In this document: piece after piece, positions 16,554 to 25,276 of the stretch
How positions within the stretch are numbered: the stretch's first letter is position 1
How the letters are laid out: every line of letters begins with the position of its first letter
From: Verrucomicrobiota bacterium
GTDB lineage: Bacteria; Verrucomicrobiota; Verrucomicrobiia; Chthoniobacterales; Chthoniobacteraceae
DNA length: 44,800 nucleotides
Direction: 5' to 3'
Assembly (NCBI GenBank): GCA_003402745.1
Contig: QQND01000018.1
Location: 1-44,800 of the forward strand
Notes under the pieces: model-generated
What the model saw: only the letters and a program-made list of their open reading frames with translations
Told to the model about the DNA's origin: nothing
Database searches by the model: none
Made by a program: the position numbers and the translations under genes

Positions 16554-19205
16554 ATGCGCCTTTCCCTCTCCTCACTCTGGGCAGTTGTCGGGTGCGCTCT
16601 GGCTACAGCCCCAGCCCACGCCGCAGACAAGCCCCAAGCGGCGGTGCACAAAAAATACGATTATCTCTTCAAAGAATACTGCGTTTCCTGCCATGACGAG
16701 GAGAAACACAAAGGCAGCGTCCGCCTCGATAATCTGTCCTTTGAGATCAATTCAATGGAGGCCGCCGAAAGGTGGCAGAAAGTCCTTAACGTGCTCAATT
16801 CCGGTGAAATGCCTCCGGAGGAAGAAAGGCAGCCGGACCGTCTTTTCAAAACCGACTTCCTAGAGCATCTCTCCCAGGAAATGGTCGTCGCGCGCAAAGT
16901 CATCGCCGACACCGGCGGCCAAATCACGATGCGCCGGCTCAACCGGCGCGAGTACAAAAACACCCTCCGCGACCTGCTCGGCGTGGATGTGGCCGTGGGC
17001 GAACTTCCTTCCGATGGCAGCGCCACCAACTTCGATACGGTCGGGTCCAGCCTGTTTATGTCGAGCAGTCAGTTCGAGTCGTACCGCCAGCTTGGACGCA
17101 AGTCTCTCGATGCCGCCTTTGAACTTTTCGGGACGCCCCAGGCTCCCCGGAAGCAGCATATTGAACCCGAGGAACGCATCAACGCGTTGGTGGAATCGGA
17201 GATGGTCCGCCAGGGAAGTATCCGCAAACGCGTGGCGATGTGGACCCGCGAAGTCGATGCCGCCGCCGCCCGTCCTGAGAACGCAAAGATGGTCGTTCAA
17301 TTTCGCGCGAAGCTGGAAACCAAGCCCAACGAGTTTTATCACGCGTGGGGGAAAATCACGGGTGCTCCGCCACCTCTCGATTTCGGGTTCGTGGACGCCG
17401 TGGATGTCTTTCATCACCAAAGCCAGTGGAACAATCTGATCCCGTTTATCGTCGATTACCTGAGCCTCCCGAAGGTTCGTTCCGGGATTTACTTCACCCC
17501 GGCAATGTCCGCTACGAGAGCCTTCACCTGCTTCGTACCCAACGACTGGCCTGCCGGCGACTACCTCCTGCGTATCCGTCTTGCTGCCGTCGGTTCCCTG
17601 TTGTTGATGCCTTCCCGCAATGAACTCAAACCCACTCCCACGCGTGCCCCGGTCGAGTGCCGTCAATTCTTGGACATCACTCTTGGCGATTCCGAAAAAG
17701 TCCTCAGCACCCATCATGTTACGGGTACTATGGAACAACCGCAGGAGCTCGTGGTGCCCATCAGAGTCGAAAAAGCTGGGACACGGCACTTTAAGTTGCG
17801 TGAAACAAACCCGGAAATCAGCAACACGGACGCTGACAAGAACCCCGCCCTTTGGGTCGACTGGCTCGAGCTGGAAGGCCCCGTTAACATCACGCGTCCC
17901 ATTCCGCCTGCGATAGCGGCTCTCGGGCTTCCCCTTGTTGAGGAAGTCGGAAACGATGCCGCGGTCCAAGCGAGGCTCGAAGCCTTTTGCCAGCATGCGT
18001 TCCGCGGCAAAGCTCCGTCGCCTGCGTATCTCGACAAACTTGTGGACGCATACAAACTGCGGCGCAATGCTGGTGACAAACCTGCGATTGCCATCCGCAC
18101 CCCGCTGTCTTTGGTTCTGGCCTCTCCTCATTTTTTGTATCTGGCAGAACCTGTGCCGGACAAACAAAGGCGCCCGCTCACCGGCCTCGAAACCGCCTCC
18201 CGGCTTTCGTACTTTTTGTGGAGTGCACCGCCCGATGCGCAGCTTCTGTCTCTGGCGCAGGACGGAGAGTTGCAAAAGCCTGAAATTCTTGCGGGCGAAG
18301 TGGAGCGTCTTCTTGCAAGCGACAAGTCGCGGGAATGGGTCACAGGCTTCACTCGCCAGTGGCTTGGTACAGACAGGCTTGATTTTTTCATGTTCAACCA
18401 AAAGCGATTCCCGGCCTTCTCCGCAGCCGTTAAAGAAGCGGCTCGGGAGGAGATTTATGCGAGCGTCGAAAGACTGGTCCGAGAAAACCTCAGCGTAAAG
18501 CGCTTACTCCTGTCCGACGAAGTGGTTGTCAACGGCTTGCTTGCCAATTACTACAAAATCGAAGGTGTCGCCGGCGATGCATTCCGGCCAGTCAAGATGC
18601 CCGCCGACTCACCGCGTGGCGGGCTGCTGGGCATGGCTGCCATTCTCGCGATGGGGAGCAACGGCGAGCACACGAGTCCCGTCGAGAGGGGAGCCTGGGT
18701 GCTGAGGAAGATGCTCTTCACTCCGCCGCCACCAGCCCCGCCGAATGTGCCGCAAATCACGCGTCTTGAGGGCCAGCTCTTGACCTCCCGTGAACGCCTT
18801 TCATCGCATCAAGAAGACCCTCAGTGCGCCAGTTGTCATCGAAAAATTGACCCCATCGGCTTCGGCTTGGAAAACTTCGATGCCGTCGGACAGTGGCGCA
18901 CGCAAGACGAATACGCGAAGGCAGGCATCGGCAAAAAAACGTGGAAAATCGATCCTGCCGGAGCATTTCACGGAGGCTCGGCTTTTCGCGATTATTTCGA
19001 ACTGCGTGAACTTATTGCAGCCAGACCAGAGAATTTCGCGCGCGGCTTTACGGAGGCGCTGATTGAATACGGCCTGGGCAGACCTTGTGGCTTTACCGAT
19101 CAGGACCTCGTCAACGAGATCTTGCAGCAGGCTGCGAAGAAGGACTTCGCTATTCAGGCTTTTTTCCAAACGTTCATTGCAAGCACTGCGTTCCAGTCCA
19201 AATAA
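16554..19205 (+). CDS. Planctomycete-type cytochrome c / DUF1592-family secreted protein, copy 2
   Basis: This 883-residue paralogue of the protein at 8310-11024 has the same domain order. It has a signal peptide (ALATAPAHA), a first haem motif CVSCH (C43, C46, H47) and DUF1587 ([18 protein letters not shown]). A divergent central beta-rich segment follows, then DUF1595/DUF1592 ([18 protein letters not shown]), DUF1588 ([18 protein letters not shown] with the second haem motif CASCH at C758, C761, H762), and DUF1585 (LIEYGLGRPCGF). It is the middle gene of a GH29-cytochrome-DUF1552 unit with gaps of 16 and 9 bp, so all three are probably one transcript. The redox partner is unknown. Direct coupling of fucosidase and haem-protein expression is the notable feature. 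Confidence 0.9.
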   Translation: MRLSLSSLWAVVGCALATAPAHAADKPQAAVHKKYDYLFKEYCVSCHDEEKHKGSVRLDNLSFEINSMEAAERWQKVLNVLNSGEMPPEEERQPDRLFKTDFLEHLSQEMVVARKVIADTGGQITMRRLNRREYKNTLRDLLGVDVAVGELPSDGSATNFDTVGSSLFMSSSQFESYRQLGRKSLDAAFELFGTPQAPRKQHIEPEERINALVESEMVRQGSIRKRVAMWTREVDAAAARPENAKMVVQFRAKLETKPNEFYHAWGKITGAPPPLDFGFVDAVDVFHHQSQWNNLIPFIVDYLSLPKVRSGIYFTPAMSATRAFTCFVPNDWPAGDYLLRIRLAAVGSLLLMPSRNELKPTPTRAPVECRQFLDITLGDSEKVLSTHHVTGTMEQPQELVVPIRVEKAGTRHFKLRETNPEISNTDADKNPALWVDWLELEGPVNITRPIPPAIAALGLPLVEEVGNDAAVQARLEAFCQHAFRGKAPSPAYLDKLVDAYKLRRNAGDKPAIAIRTPLSLVLASPHFLYLAEPVPDKQRRPLTGLETASRLSYFLWSAPPDAQLLSLAQDGELQKPEILAGEVERLLASDKSREWVTGFTRQWLGTDRLDFFMFNQKRFPAFSAAVKEAAREEIYASVERLVRENLSVKRLLLSDEVVVNGLLANYYKIEGVAGDAFRPVKMPADSPRGGLLGMAAILAMGSNGEHTSPVERGAWVLRKMLFTPPPPAPPNVPQITRLEGQLLTSRERLSSHQEDPQCASCHRKIDPIGFGLENFDAVGQWRTQDEYAKAGIGKKTWKIDPAGAFHGGSAFRDYFELRELIAARPENFARGFTEALIEYGLGRPCGFTDQDLVNEILQQAAKKDFAIQAFFQTFIASTAFQSK

Positions 19206-19214
19206 CTCCCACCA

Positions 19215-20501
19215 ATGATAACCTCTTTTTCACGCCGCCAATTTCTTCGGAGCGCGACCGCTTTGATCACACTGCCCGCTCTGGAATCGCTAGGCTTTCG
19301 GCGGTTTGCCGCAGCGGCAACGCCTGCGGGGATGGCGCCGAAACGGTTTGTATTTTTGGGTTTTGGGTTCGGCGTGACGCATGAAACTTGGTTTCCAGAT
19401 GCTACAGTCACGGGTGAAAACTATGCACTGCCGCCGGGACTTGCGCCGTTGGCCCGCCATCAGAAGGAGTTCACTGTTGTGCAGGGGTGCCGTCATCGCT
19501 ACAGCGATAATCCACATGGCGGAAGCACTTTCTGGCTTACCGGTGCGAATCCGTTTTCCGAGCCCGGACAAAGCTTTCACAACACGATTTCGGCCGACCA
19601 GATTGCCGCGGCGCAACTCGGCCAGGAAACCCGCTTCACGTCGATCCAGCTTTGTAGCAGTGAAGCCGCCGGCACAGGACACGGCCCGGGACTCTCTTTG
19701 GCGTGGGATTCCCAAGGCAAACCGATGCCGGGATTTGAGACACCGCTAAAGGCATTCCACAAAATGTTCTCCCCCGAAAGTACGTCCTTAGAACAACGCC
19801 GTGCGATGCTGCTTCAGGAGCGCAGTCTTCTCGATACGGTCCTTGAGGATGTCAAAGACATCCAGCGTGGTCTTAACAAGAGAGACACCAACAAGCTTTC
19901 CGAATACCTGCAAAGTCTTCGCGACATTGAAACCCGTCTTGGCAAGGAGGAGAAATGGCTTGCTGTTGACAAGCCAAAGTCGCTGCTTCAAGCGCCAGAC
20001 GAGGCTCTAACCGGACGAGCAGAGGTCAAAGTGATGTACGATTTGCTCGTCGCCGCACTCCAAACGGATCTTACGCGCGTGGTCACCTACCGCCAACCGA
20101 TCGGATCCTTGCTTGCGAGCATCGGGGTAAAGGTGGCGGCCCACGACATGAGCCACTATTCCCCAGGCGAACGCATGGAGGCGTCCCAAAAGCGCGACAC
20201 TGCGCAGAGCGAACTTTTGGCGGGACTGCTGGACAAACTCAAAGCGGCGCGGGGCGTCGATGGGTCCTGTTTGTTTGACCATACGACACTCGTCTACGGA
20301 AGCAACCTGCGCTCAGGTCATTATCTTGACAACTGTCCGACCATTGTAGCGGGCGGGGGTGCGGGTATCAAGCTGGGAAGGCACGTTGTTTTGCCGAAAG
20401 ACACCCCGCTTTGTAACGTCTGGCTCACGCTCCTGAAAGGATCCAAAATCGATTTGGAACGCATCGGAGACAGCACCGGCGTGGTCAAAGAAATCAGCTA
20501 A
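19215..20501 (+). CDS. DUF1552 exported protein, copy 2
   Basis: This 428-residue DUF1552 protein is the counterpart of the one at 6995-8281 and identical to it in length. The N-terminus MITSFSRRQFLRSATALITL carries a twin-arginine RRQFLR motif typical of Tat substrates. Shared landmarks are LGFGFGVTHETWFP, WLTGANPFSEPGQSFHN, GHGPGLSLAWD, VTYRQPIGSLL, HDMSHYS and CNVWLTLLKGS. It closes the GH29 operon 9 bp after the cytochrome gene. Persistent pairing of the two families in both copies argues that the two proteins work together, perhaps as one periplasmic or cell-surface complex. No enzymatic activity has been assigned to the family, to my knowledge. Confidence 0.9.
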   Translation: MITSFSRRQFLRSATALITLPALESLGFRRFAAAATPAGMAPKRFVFLGFGFGVTHETWFPDATVTGENYALPPGLAPLARHQKEFTVVQGCRHRYSDNPHGGSTFWLTGANPFSEPGQSFHNTISADQIAAAQLGQETRFTSIQLCSSEAAGTGHGPGLSLAWDSQGKPMPGFETPLKAFHKMFSPESTSLEQRRAMLLQERSLLDTVLEDVKDIQRGLNKRDTNKLSEYLQSLRDIETRLGKEEKWLAVDKPKSLLQAPDEALTGRAEVKVMYDLLVAALQTDLTRVVTYRQPIGSLLASIGVKVAAHDMSHYSPGERMEASQKRDTAQSELLAGLLDKLKAARGVDGSCLFDHTTLVYGSNLRSGHYLDNCPTIVAGGGAGIKLGRHVVLPKDTPLCNVWLTLLKGSKIDLERIGDSTGVVKEIS

Positions 20502-20679
20502 AAACATCTGGTGCGCTGCGAGGTTACGGCTGCCGATGGTACTCACCATCCCGATCACAGACTTGCTGTGGAAGGAAAACCAGGACGCGCATGTTTTTTG
20601 TGAAGTCAGTTTCGTTTATGCTAGAAAGGCACCTGAACGCCTGCTTCTAAAGGAAGCGGTTGCTGCTAAAAATGATCCC

Positions 20680-23253
20680 ATGTCTAATCCAAGTCTCCCA
20701 GTCTGGCGGCTCCAGTCGGAGATTGTCCGAATCCTAACTGATGGCAATCGTTTGGTTCTTGTGGCTGCCACGGGCTCCGGCAAGACGACTCAGGTGCCAC
20801 AGATGCTTTTGGATGCAGGCATTGCGGGAGCCAAACGCATTGTGATCATGCAGCCACGGAGGGTGGCCGCTCGCACTGTGGCAACACGCGTGGCTTGGGA
20901 GCGGGGTTGCAGCATTGGAAGCGAAGTTGGCTATCAAGTCCGGATGGAGGGGTATCTTTCCGAGGCCTCGCGTTTGTGTTTTGTGACTGAGGGCATTCTT
21001 TTGCGCTGGTTGCAGAACGACCAAGAATTGGACGGGGTTGGAGTCGTGATCTTTGATGAGTTTCATGAGAGAAATCTCCTGAGCGATGTGGGGCTGGCCT
21101 TGGTCAAGCGGCTGCAGCAAACCAGTAGGCCGGATTTGAAAATCGTGGTGATGTCCGCGACCCTCGATGCAGAGTCGGTCGCAATGTATCTTTCGGAGAC
21201 CGGAGGGAAGACCTCGCCGATTTTGATTTCCGAAGGGCGTGCGTTTCCCGTTTCCATCCGTTGGGCAAGTCCCGGGGATCAGAGAGCCGAGGCGGAGCGG
21301 GCTGCAGATGCAGTCGGGCATATTATAAGCGGGGGAGATCCCGGAGACATTCTCGTATTCATGCCCGGCGCCGGCGAGATTCAGTCTGCATTGAATGCCC
21401 TGCGGGCGGCGGGGGTGGGGGAACGCAATCTGCTGATACCGCTGCACGGAAACCTGACGCCCGCGGAGCAGGACAGGGCTTTTCAACCGGCCCAAAAACG
21501 GAAAATTGTGGTGGCTACAAATGTGGCTGAAACAAGTGTAACCATTGACGGCGTATGTCATGTGGTCGACTGCGGACTTGCGCGAATCGCTCGTTACGAC
21601 GGGGAGCGCGGCTTGCATACGTTGGGAGTCGAAGAGATCAGCCGCGCCAGCGCCGAACAGCGGGCGGGGCGCGCTGGCCGCACAGCGCCGGGTACCTGCT
21701 GGAGGCTTTGGACCGAGGGAAATCATCTCACTCGCCCTGCAAAAAACACCCCGGAAATCCAGCGGGCCGACCTCGCCGAAACCGTCTTACTACTGCATTC
21801 ATTCGGGATAAAAAAAGCGGCTGAATTCGACTGGTTGGACCGGCCGGACAGCGAGGCTGTCGAGCGAGCGGAGGAGCTCCTGAGGATTCTTGGAGCCCTT
21901 TCCAGCGGGGCGCTCACTCCCATCGGACGCCAGATGCTACGACTTCCGATGCATCCTCGTTATTCCCGAATGCTTATCGAGGCGGCTCAGCGGGGATGCG
22001 TCCTTGAGGCGGCACTATGTGCGGCTTTGGTGAGTGGACGTGATCTCCTCCTGCGAGCGAACAAGGACGATCCATATTCACAGGAGGTCCGAGAGCGGTT
22101 TGAGGAAAACACGCGGAGTGATTTTTACACGTTGATCAGCGCCCACGCCCTTGCGCGGAGCTGCAAGTTCGACGTGAATTCCTGCCAGCGTGCAGGGATT
22201 CACGCACAGACGGCACGGCAAGTGGAAGACACCTTTGGGCAGATGCTCCAGATCGCAAAACGGGAAGGGCTTCTTAAAGAAAAGCCCCGTGAAGATCGTT
22301 CCGTTGCGGATCCGGAGGCGCTTGAAAAATGTCTGCTTGCCGGGTTTATCGACCAGCTTGCAGTGCGCAGTGACCCCGCATCTTCCCAACGCCTACTGAC
22401 AGGAGGCCGCACGGGTGCCCTTGTGCGGGAGAGTGTTGTGGACGCGCCTATAGCGGTTGTGGCCAGCGTGCGCGAAGTGGAGGGGCGCGGTGGGCGCATG
22501 GTTTTGCTGGGACTCGCGACGGCGGTGAAGCCGGAGTGGATTACTGAAATCTTTCCGCAGCACCTTACGGTAAACCTCGAACACGTTTTTGATCGTACCC
22601 ACAAAAGGGTGGCGGCGGTCCGACAGGAGCGTTGTCTGGGGCTGCTCATCGGTCAGAAGCACCAGAAAGAAGTGGAGGGAAAAGCTTCAGGGGACGCGCT
22701 TGCCGAGGCGTTTGGGAATGGATGGTTTGAACTGCCCAACTTTGGGCACGAACAAAAACAGTTTGTAGCGCGCGTTAATCTGATGTGCGCGGCTCTGCCG
22801 GAATTGGACTTCCCGCAGTTCGATGGCCCCGCAATGCGCCGCGTTTTAAGCAGCGCCTTCGCTGGGCACACGCTGGTGAAGGAAGCGCAGACCGTCGAGC
22901 TTCGCCCACATTTGCGCCGCCATCTCGCCCCGGAGCAAATCGGCTGGCTGGACGAACTCCTCCCACTTTCGATCCCATGGCCCGACGGGCGGTCGCTCAA
23001 ACTCGCTTATCCTGAAGCTGAGCGCCCAGACGAGCCTGCCTGGCCGAGTGCGCAAATCAAACTTAGCGACTGCTGGGCGCTCAAGGCGCATCCAGTGCTG
23101 GGCGAGGGCAAGATACCCGTGTGGCTACGGCTTTTGCTTCCGGATGGGAAACGGTTGGATGAGACGACAGATTTTTTGAAGTGGAAAAGTTCCAGTTACC
23201 CGAAACATCGCGCGGCGGTGAAAACAAAGTATCCGGGGTTCGCTTGGCCGTAA
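20680..23253 (+). CDS. hrpB: ATP-dependent RNA helicase HrpB
   Basis: This is a DExH-box helicase of the HrpA/HrpB group, about 857 residues from the chosen ATG. The motifs run in order: Walker A ATGSGKTTQ (K35), motif Ia MQPRRVAARTVA, motif II DEFHER, motif III VMSATLDA, motif IV LVFMPGAGEI, motif V VVATNVAETSVTI and motif VI QRAGRAGRTAPG. The C-terminal HrpB domain ends in WKSSSYPKHRAAVKTKYPG, close to the family terminus. HrpB cellular roles are poorly defined. The frame stays open upstream to 20536, but the extra 48 residues do not match the family, so I chose the internal ATG giving the sequence MSNPSLPVWRLQ. It converges with the FBPase gene. Confidence 0.9.
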   Translation: MSNPSLPVWRLQSEIVRILTDGNRLVLVAATGSGKTTQVPQMLLDAGIAGAKRIVIMQPRRVAARTVATRVAWERGCSIGSEVGYQVRMEGYLSEASRLCFVTEGILLRWLQNDQELDGVGVVIFDEFHERNLLSDVGLALVKRLQQTSRPDLKIVVMSATLDAESVAMYLSETGGKTSPILISEGRAFPVSIRWASPGDQRAEAERAADAVGHIISGGDPGDILVFMPGAGEIQSALNALRAAGVGERNLLIPLHGNLTPAEQDRAFQPAQKRKIVVATNVAETSVTIDGVCHVVDCGLARIARYDGERGLHTLGVEEISRASAEQRAGRAGRTAPGTCWRLWTEGNHLTRPAKNTPEIQRADLAETVLLLHSFGIKKAAEFDWLDRPDSEAVERAEELLRILGALSSGALTPIGRQMLRLPMHPRYSRMLIEAAQRGCVLEAALCAALVSGRDLLLRANKDDPYSQEVRERFEENTRSDFYTLISAHALARSCKFDVNSCQRAGIHAQTARQVEDTFGQMLQIAKREGLLKEKPREDRSVADPEALEKCLLAGFIDQLAVRSDPASSQRLLTGGRTGALVRESVVDAPIAVVASVREVEGRGGRMVLLGLATAVKPEWITEIFPQHLTVNLEHVFDRTHKRVAAVRQERCLGLLIGQKHQKEVEGKASGDALAEAFGNGWFELPNFGHEQKQFVARVNLMCAALPELDFPQFDGPAMRRVLSSAFAGHTLVKEAQTVELRPHLRRHLAPEQIGWLDELLPLSIPWPDGRSLKLAYPEAERPDEPAWPSAQIKLSDCWALKAHPVLGEGKIPVWLRLLLPDGKRLDETTDFLKWKSSSYPKHRAAVKTKYPGFAWP

Positions 23254-23260
23254 GCGGCCA
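23245..23260 (+). terminator. Short hairpin with the hrpB stop codon in its loop
   Basis: TGGCCG and CGGCCA form a perfect 6-bp stem with loop TAAG, and the hrpB stop codon TAA lies in that loop. There is no T-tract, so a terminator role between the convergent hrpB and fbp genes is weakly supported. Confidence 0.25.
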
Positions 23261-23277
23261 GAGGCGGATGGTGGTTA

Positions 23278-25260
23278 TCAAAAGTCGCGGGTTGCTGGAG
23301 GAATCCGTTGGGGGAGTTCGTTGCTTTTGTAAGCCTTTATAAGGTTTTCCAAGTATTCCATCGAGCGACGGATTTCGTCTCCCCGGAGGCTTTCGCTGAC
23401 GCGCTTCGGTTCGGTCCATTCGCGCACGAGCGTGATCGTCGGGACGATGTCGCTACCGCGTAAAATGGCGTCCTCCACGGATTCGAAATGGTGATGGCGT
23501 GCGAGCAGGGTGCCGTGGGGTTCAATGACCAGGGTGTAGCCATGGTCGCCGTAAGCTTCAGAGAAAGCGCCATCAATGGTGATGGCCTTGCCGCAGCGCT
23601 TCAGAGGGGATTCTCCTTTCTCCACCTTCACCGGTACATGGCCGTTGACGATGAGGCCGAAGGCGGGATCGACTTCAAATTCCGTTAGAATCTTTTCACA
23701 AAACCAAGCCTCGTGTATGAGATTGAAGTAGGGGTTTTTGGTTTCATGGTGGGAAGCAGGATCCTCCACGAAATCGCGCTCAAAGGTGGTGATTTTGTCT
23801 TTCCCAAATAACGGGGAGCGCGGTCCGCTCCAAAGATACCAGAGCAAATCGAGTCCCTCGGTGTCTGGTTCGTCGAGGAGGCGGTACACCACGGCTTCGA
23901 TTGCGTCCATCAAGGCGCGTCCGGCCTTGGGTTTGCCTTTGATCTGCATCGTTAGAAACTCTCCTTGTTCATCGACAGGAATACACCCGTGAAATACGAG
24001 GTTCTCTTCCCTGCGAAGGTACATGGCTCCGTGATTAACCATCCACCGGATCTGATTCCAGAGCGCTTTGCTGGCCGTGAAGGAACCCCGGATGCGCTCG
24101 AGGCACTGAACTTCATCTTCGCTGAGTTTGTAGGGGTTTTCTAAATCGAGCGTCGGGAAATAATTGTCCTTAAGCGGATGGCGGATGCCGTCGAGTACGA
24201 TGAATCCTTCGGCATCGATCCGGTGCAGAAGGCGGCGGGATTCCATCTGCCACTCCGGATGCCGGGCCAGCAGTTGCCCTTCGAGCTTGAACTGCATGAT
24301 GGCCGCCGCCTTCTGCATGCGCGCAATGGTGACGGTCTCTCGCATTCCCGTGGCTTTGCTTAGGAAGCAGGTGGCGGGATCGTCGCCGTAGACCTTGCGT
24401 ACCAGCACTTCAAGCGGTTGGACGGGAATGCCGTATCCTTCCTCCAGTTGCGAGAGCCGCCTGTAGCGCAGGGAAATGCGGAGCACGTGGCAGATAAGCA
24501 CTTCGTGTCCTAGGCAGGCACCGAGCCAAGCCATGTCGTGATTGCCCCAGACAAAAGCAACGTTGGGCTGCTGCATCAGGTAATCAACGACCTTGTCGCC
24601 GCGCGGTCCCCGGTCCCAGCAGTCGCCGGCGATGACGAGTTCATCGATGGCGAGATTGCGGATCAAGCGGCCGGTCAGGTGGATGAGATGCAGTACGCGG
24701 TCGTGCTGTGAGAGGGTTTCGATGATCGCGTCGACGTAGCGGCGTTCCCGTTCGGCGGACGGTGCATGGAGGATCTCGGTAAGGAGCTCCTTGTATTGCG
24801 CAGGAAACACGGCCACAGCGTCCTGAAGGCTGCGCTTGGAGGCGAGTTCGCGTACGACCTCGAAGAGCCAGCCCAGCGTCCGGCCTGCATAGGCCTTTTG
24901 CTCGTCGACGGACTTCAGGGTTTTGTGGAGCCGACCGACAACTTCTGCGGGATAAAAAATGAGGGTCAGAAGTTCCTCAAACTCCTTTTCCGGCAGGCGC
25001 GATTTGAGAAGACGCTCCACCAAGGGACGCAATGTGCCGGAGGCGTTATTGATGATGTGTCGCAGTTTGCGGTCCTCACCATGGATATCGCTGATGATGT
25101 GGATGGCGCCCATCGGCAGGGTGAGTTCCGCGGAGAGCCTGGCGATCTCGGCGACGGCGCTGTCGATGTTTGGGAATTCCTGGGATAGGGCGCGCAGGCC
25201 GAGGATTTCGGAGTCGTGTCGGCGGTGGTCGGCAGGGTAGGCGGGTGCAGGGGAGGGCAT
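23278..25260 (-). CDS. fbp: Fructose-1,6-bisphosphatase class III
   Basis: This is a gluconeogenic phosphatase converting fructose-1,6-bisphosphate to fructose-6-phosphate. It is of the large class III type first known from Firmicutes, with metallophosphoesterase chemistry. At about 660 residues the length is typical. The metal motifs are SDIHGEDRKL, GDCWDRGPRGDKVVDYL and WGNHDMAWLGA, followed later by FGLIVNGHVPVK with its conserved His. The start chosen is the ATG before PSPAPAYPAD. A GTG at 25329 would extend the protein into the end of the preceding helicase gene and is less likely. It follows the DUF3516 helicase by 16 bp on the same strand, so co-transcription is likely. Confidence 0.93.
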   Translation of the reverse strand: MPSPAPAYPADHRRHDSEILGLRALSQEFPNIDSAVAEIARLSAELTLPMGAIHIISDIHGEDRKLRHIINNASGTLRPLVERLLKSRLPEKEFEELLTLIFYPAEVVGRLHKTLKSVDEQKAYAGRTLGWLFEVVRELASKRSLQDAVAVFPAQYKELLTEILHAPSAERERRYVDAIIETLSQHDRVLHLIHLTGRLIRNLAIDELVIAGDCWDRGPRGDKVVDYLMQQPNVAFVWGNHDMAWLGACLGHEVLICHVLRISLRYRRLSQLEEGYGIPVQPLEVLVRKVYGDDPATCFLSKATGMRETVTIARMQKAAAIMQFKLEGQLLARHPEWQMESRRLLHRIDAEGFIVLDGIRHPLKDNYFPTLDLENPYKLSEDEVQCLERIRGSFTASKALWNQIRWMVNHGAMYLRREENLVFHGCIPVDEQGEFLTMQIKGKPKAGRALMDAIEAVVYRLLDEPDTEGLDLLWYLWSGPRSPLFGKDKITTFERDFVEDPASHHETKNPYFNLIHEAWFCEKILTEFEVDPAFGLIVNGHVPVKVEKGESPLKRCGKAITIDGAFSEAYGDHGYTLVIEPHGTLLARHHHFESVEDAILRGSDIVPTITLVREWTEPKRVSESLRGDEIRRSMEYLENLIKAYKSNELPQRIPPATRDF

Positions 25261-25276
25261 GACAGGCGGAAGGGGG

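Noticed and set aside
16860-18401. 513-codon minus-strand frame opposite cytochrome copy 2
   Set aside because: No motif or plausible composition. The opposite strand encodes a protein with haem motifs and known domains throughout.
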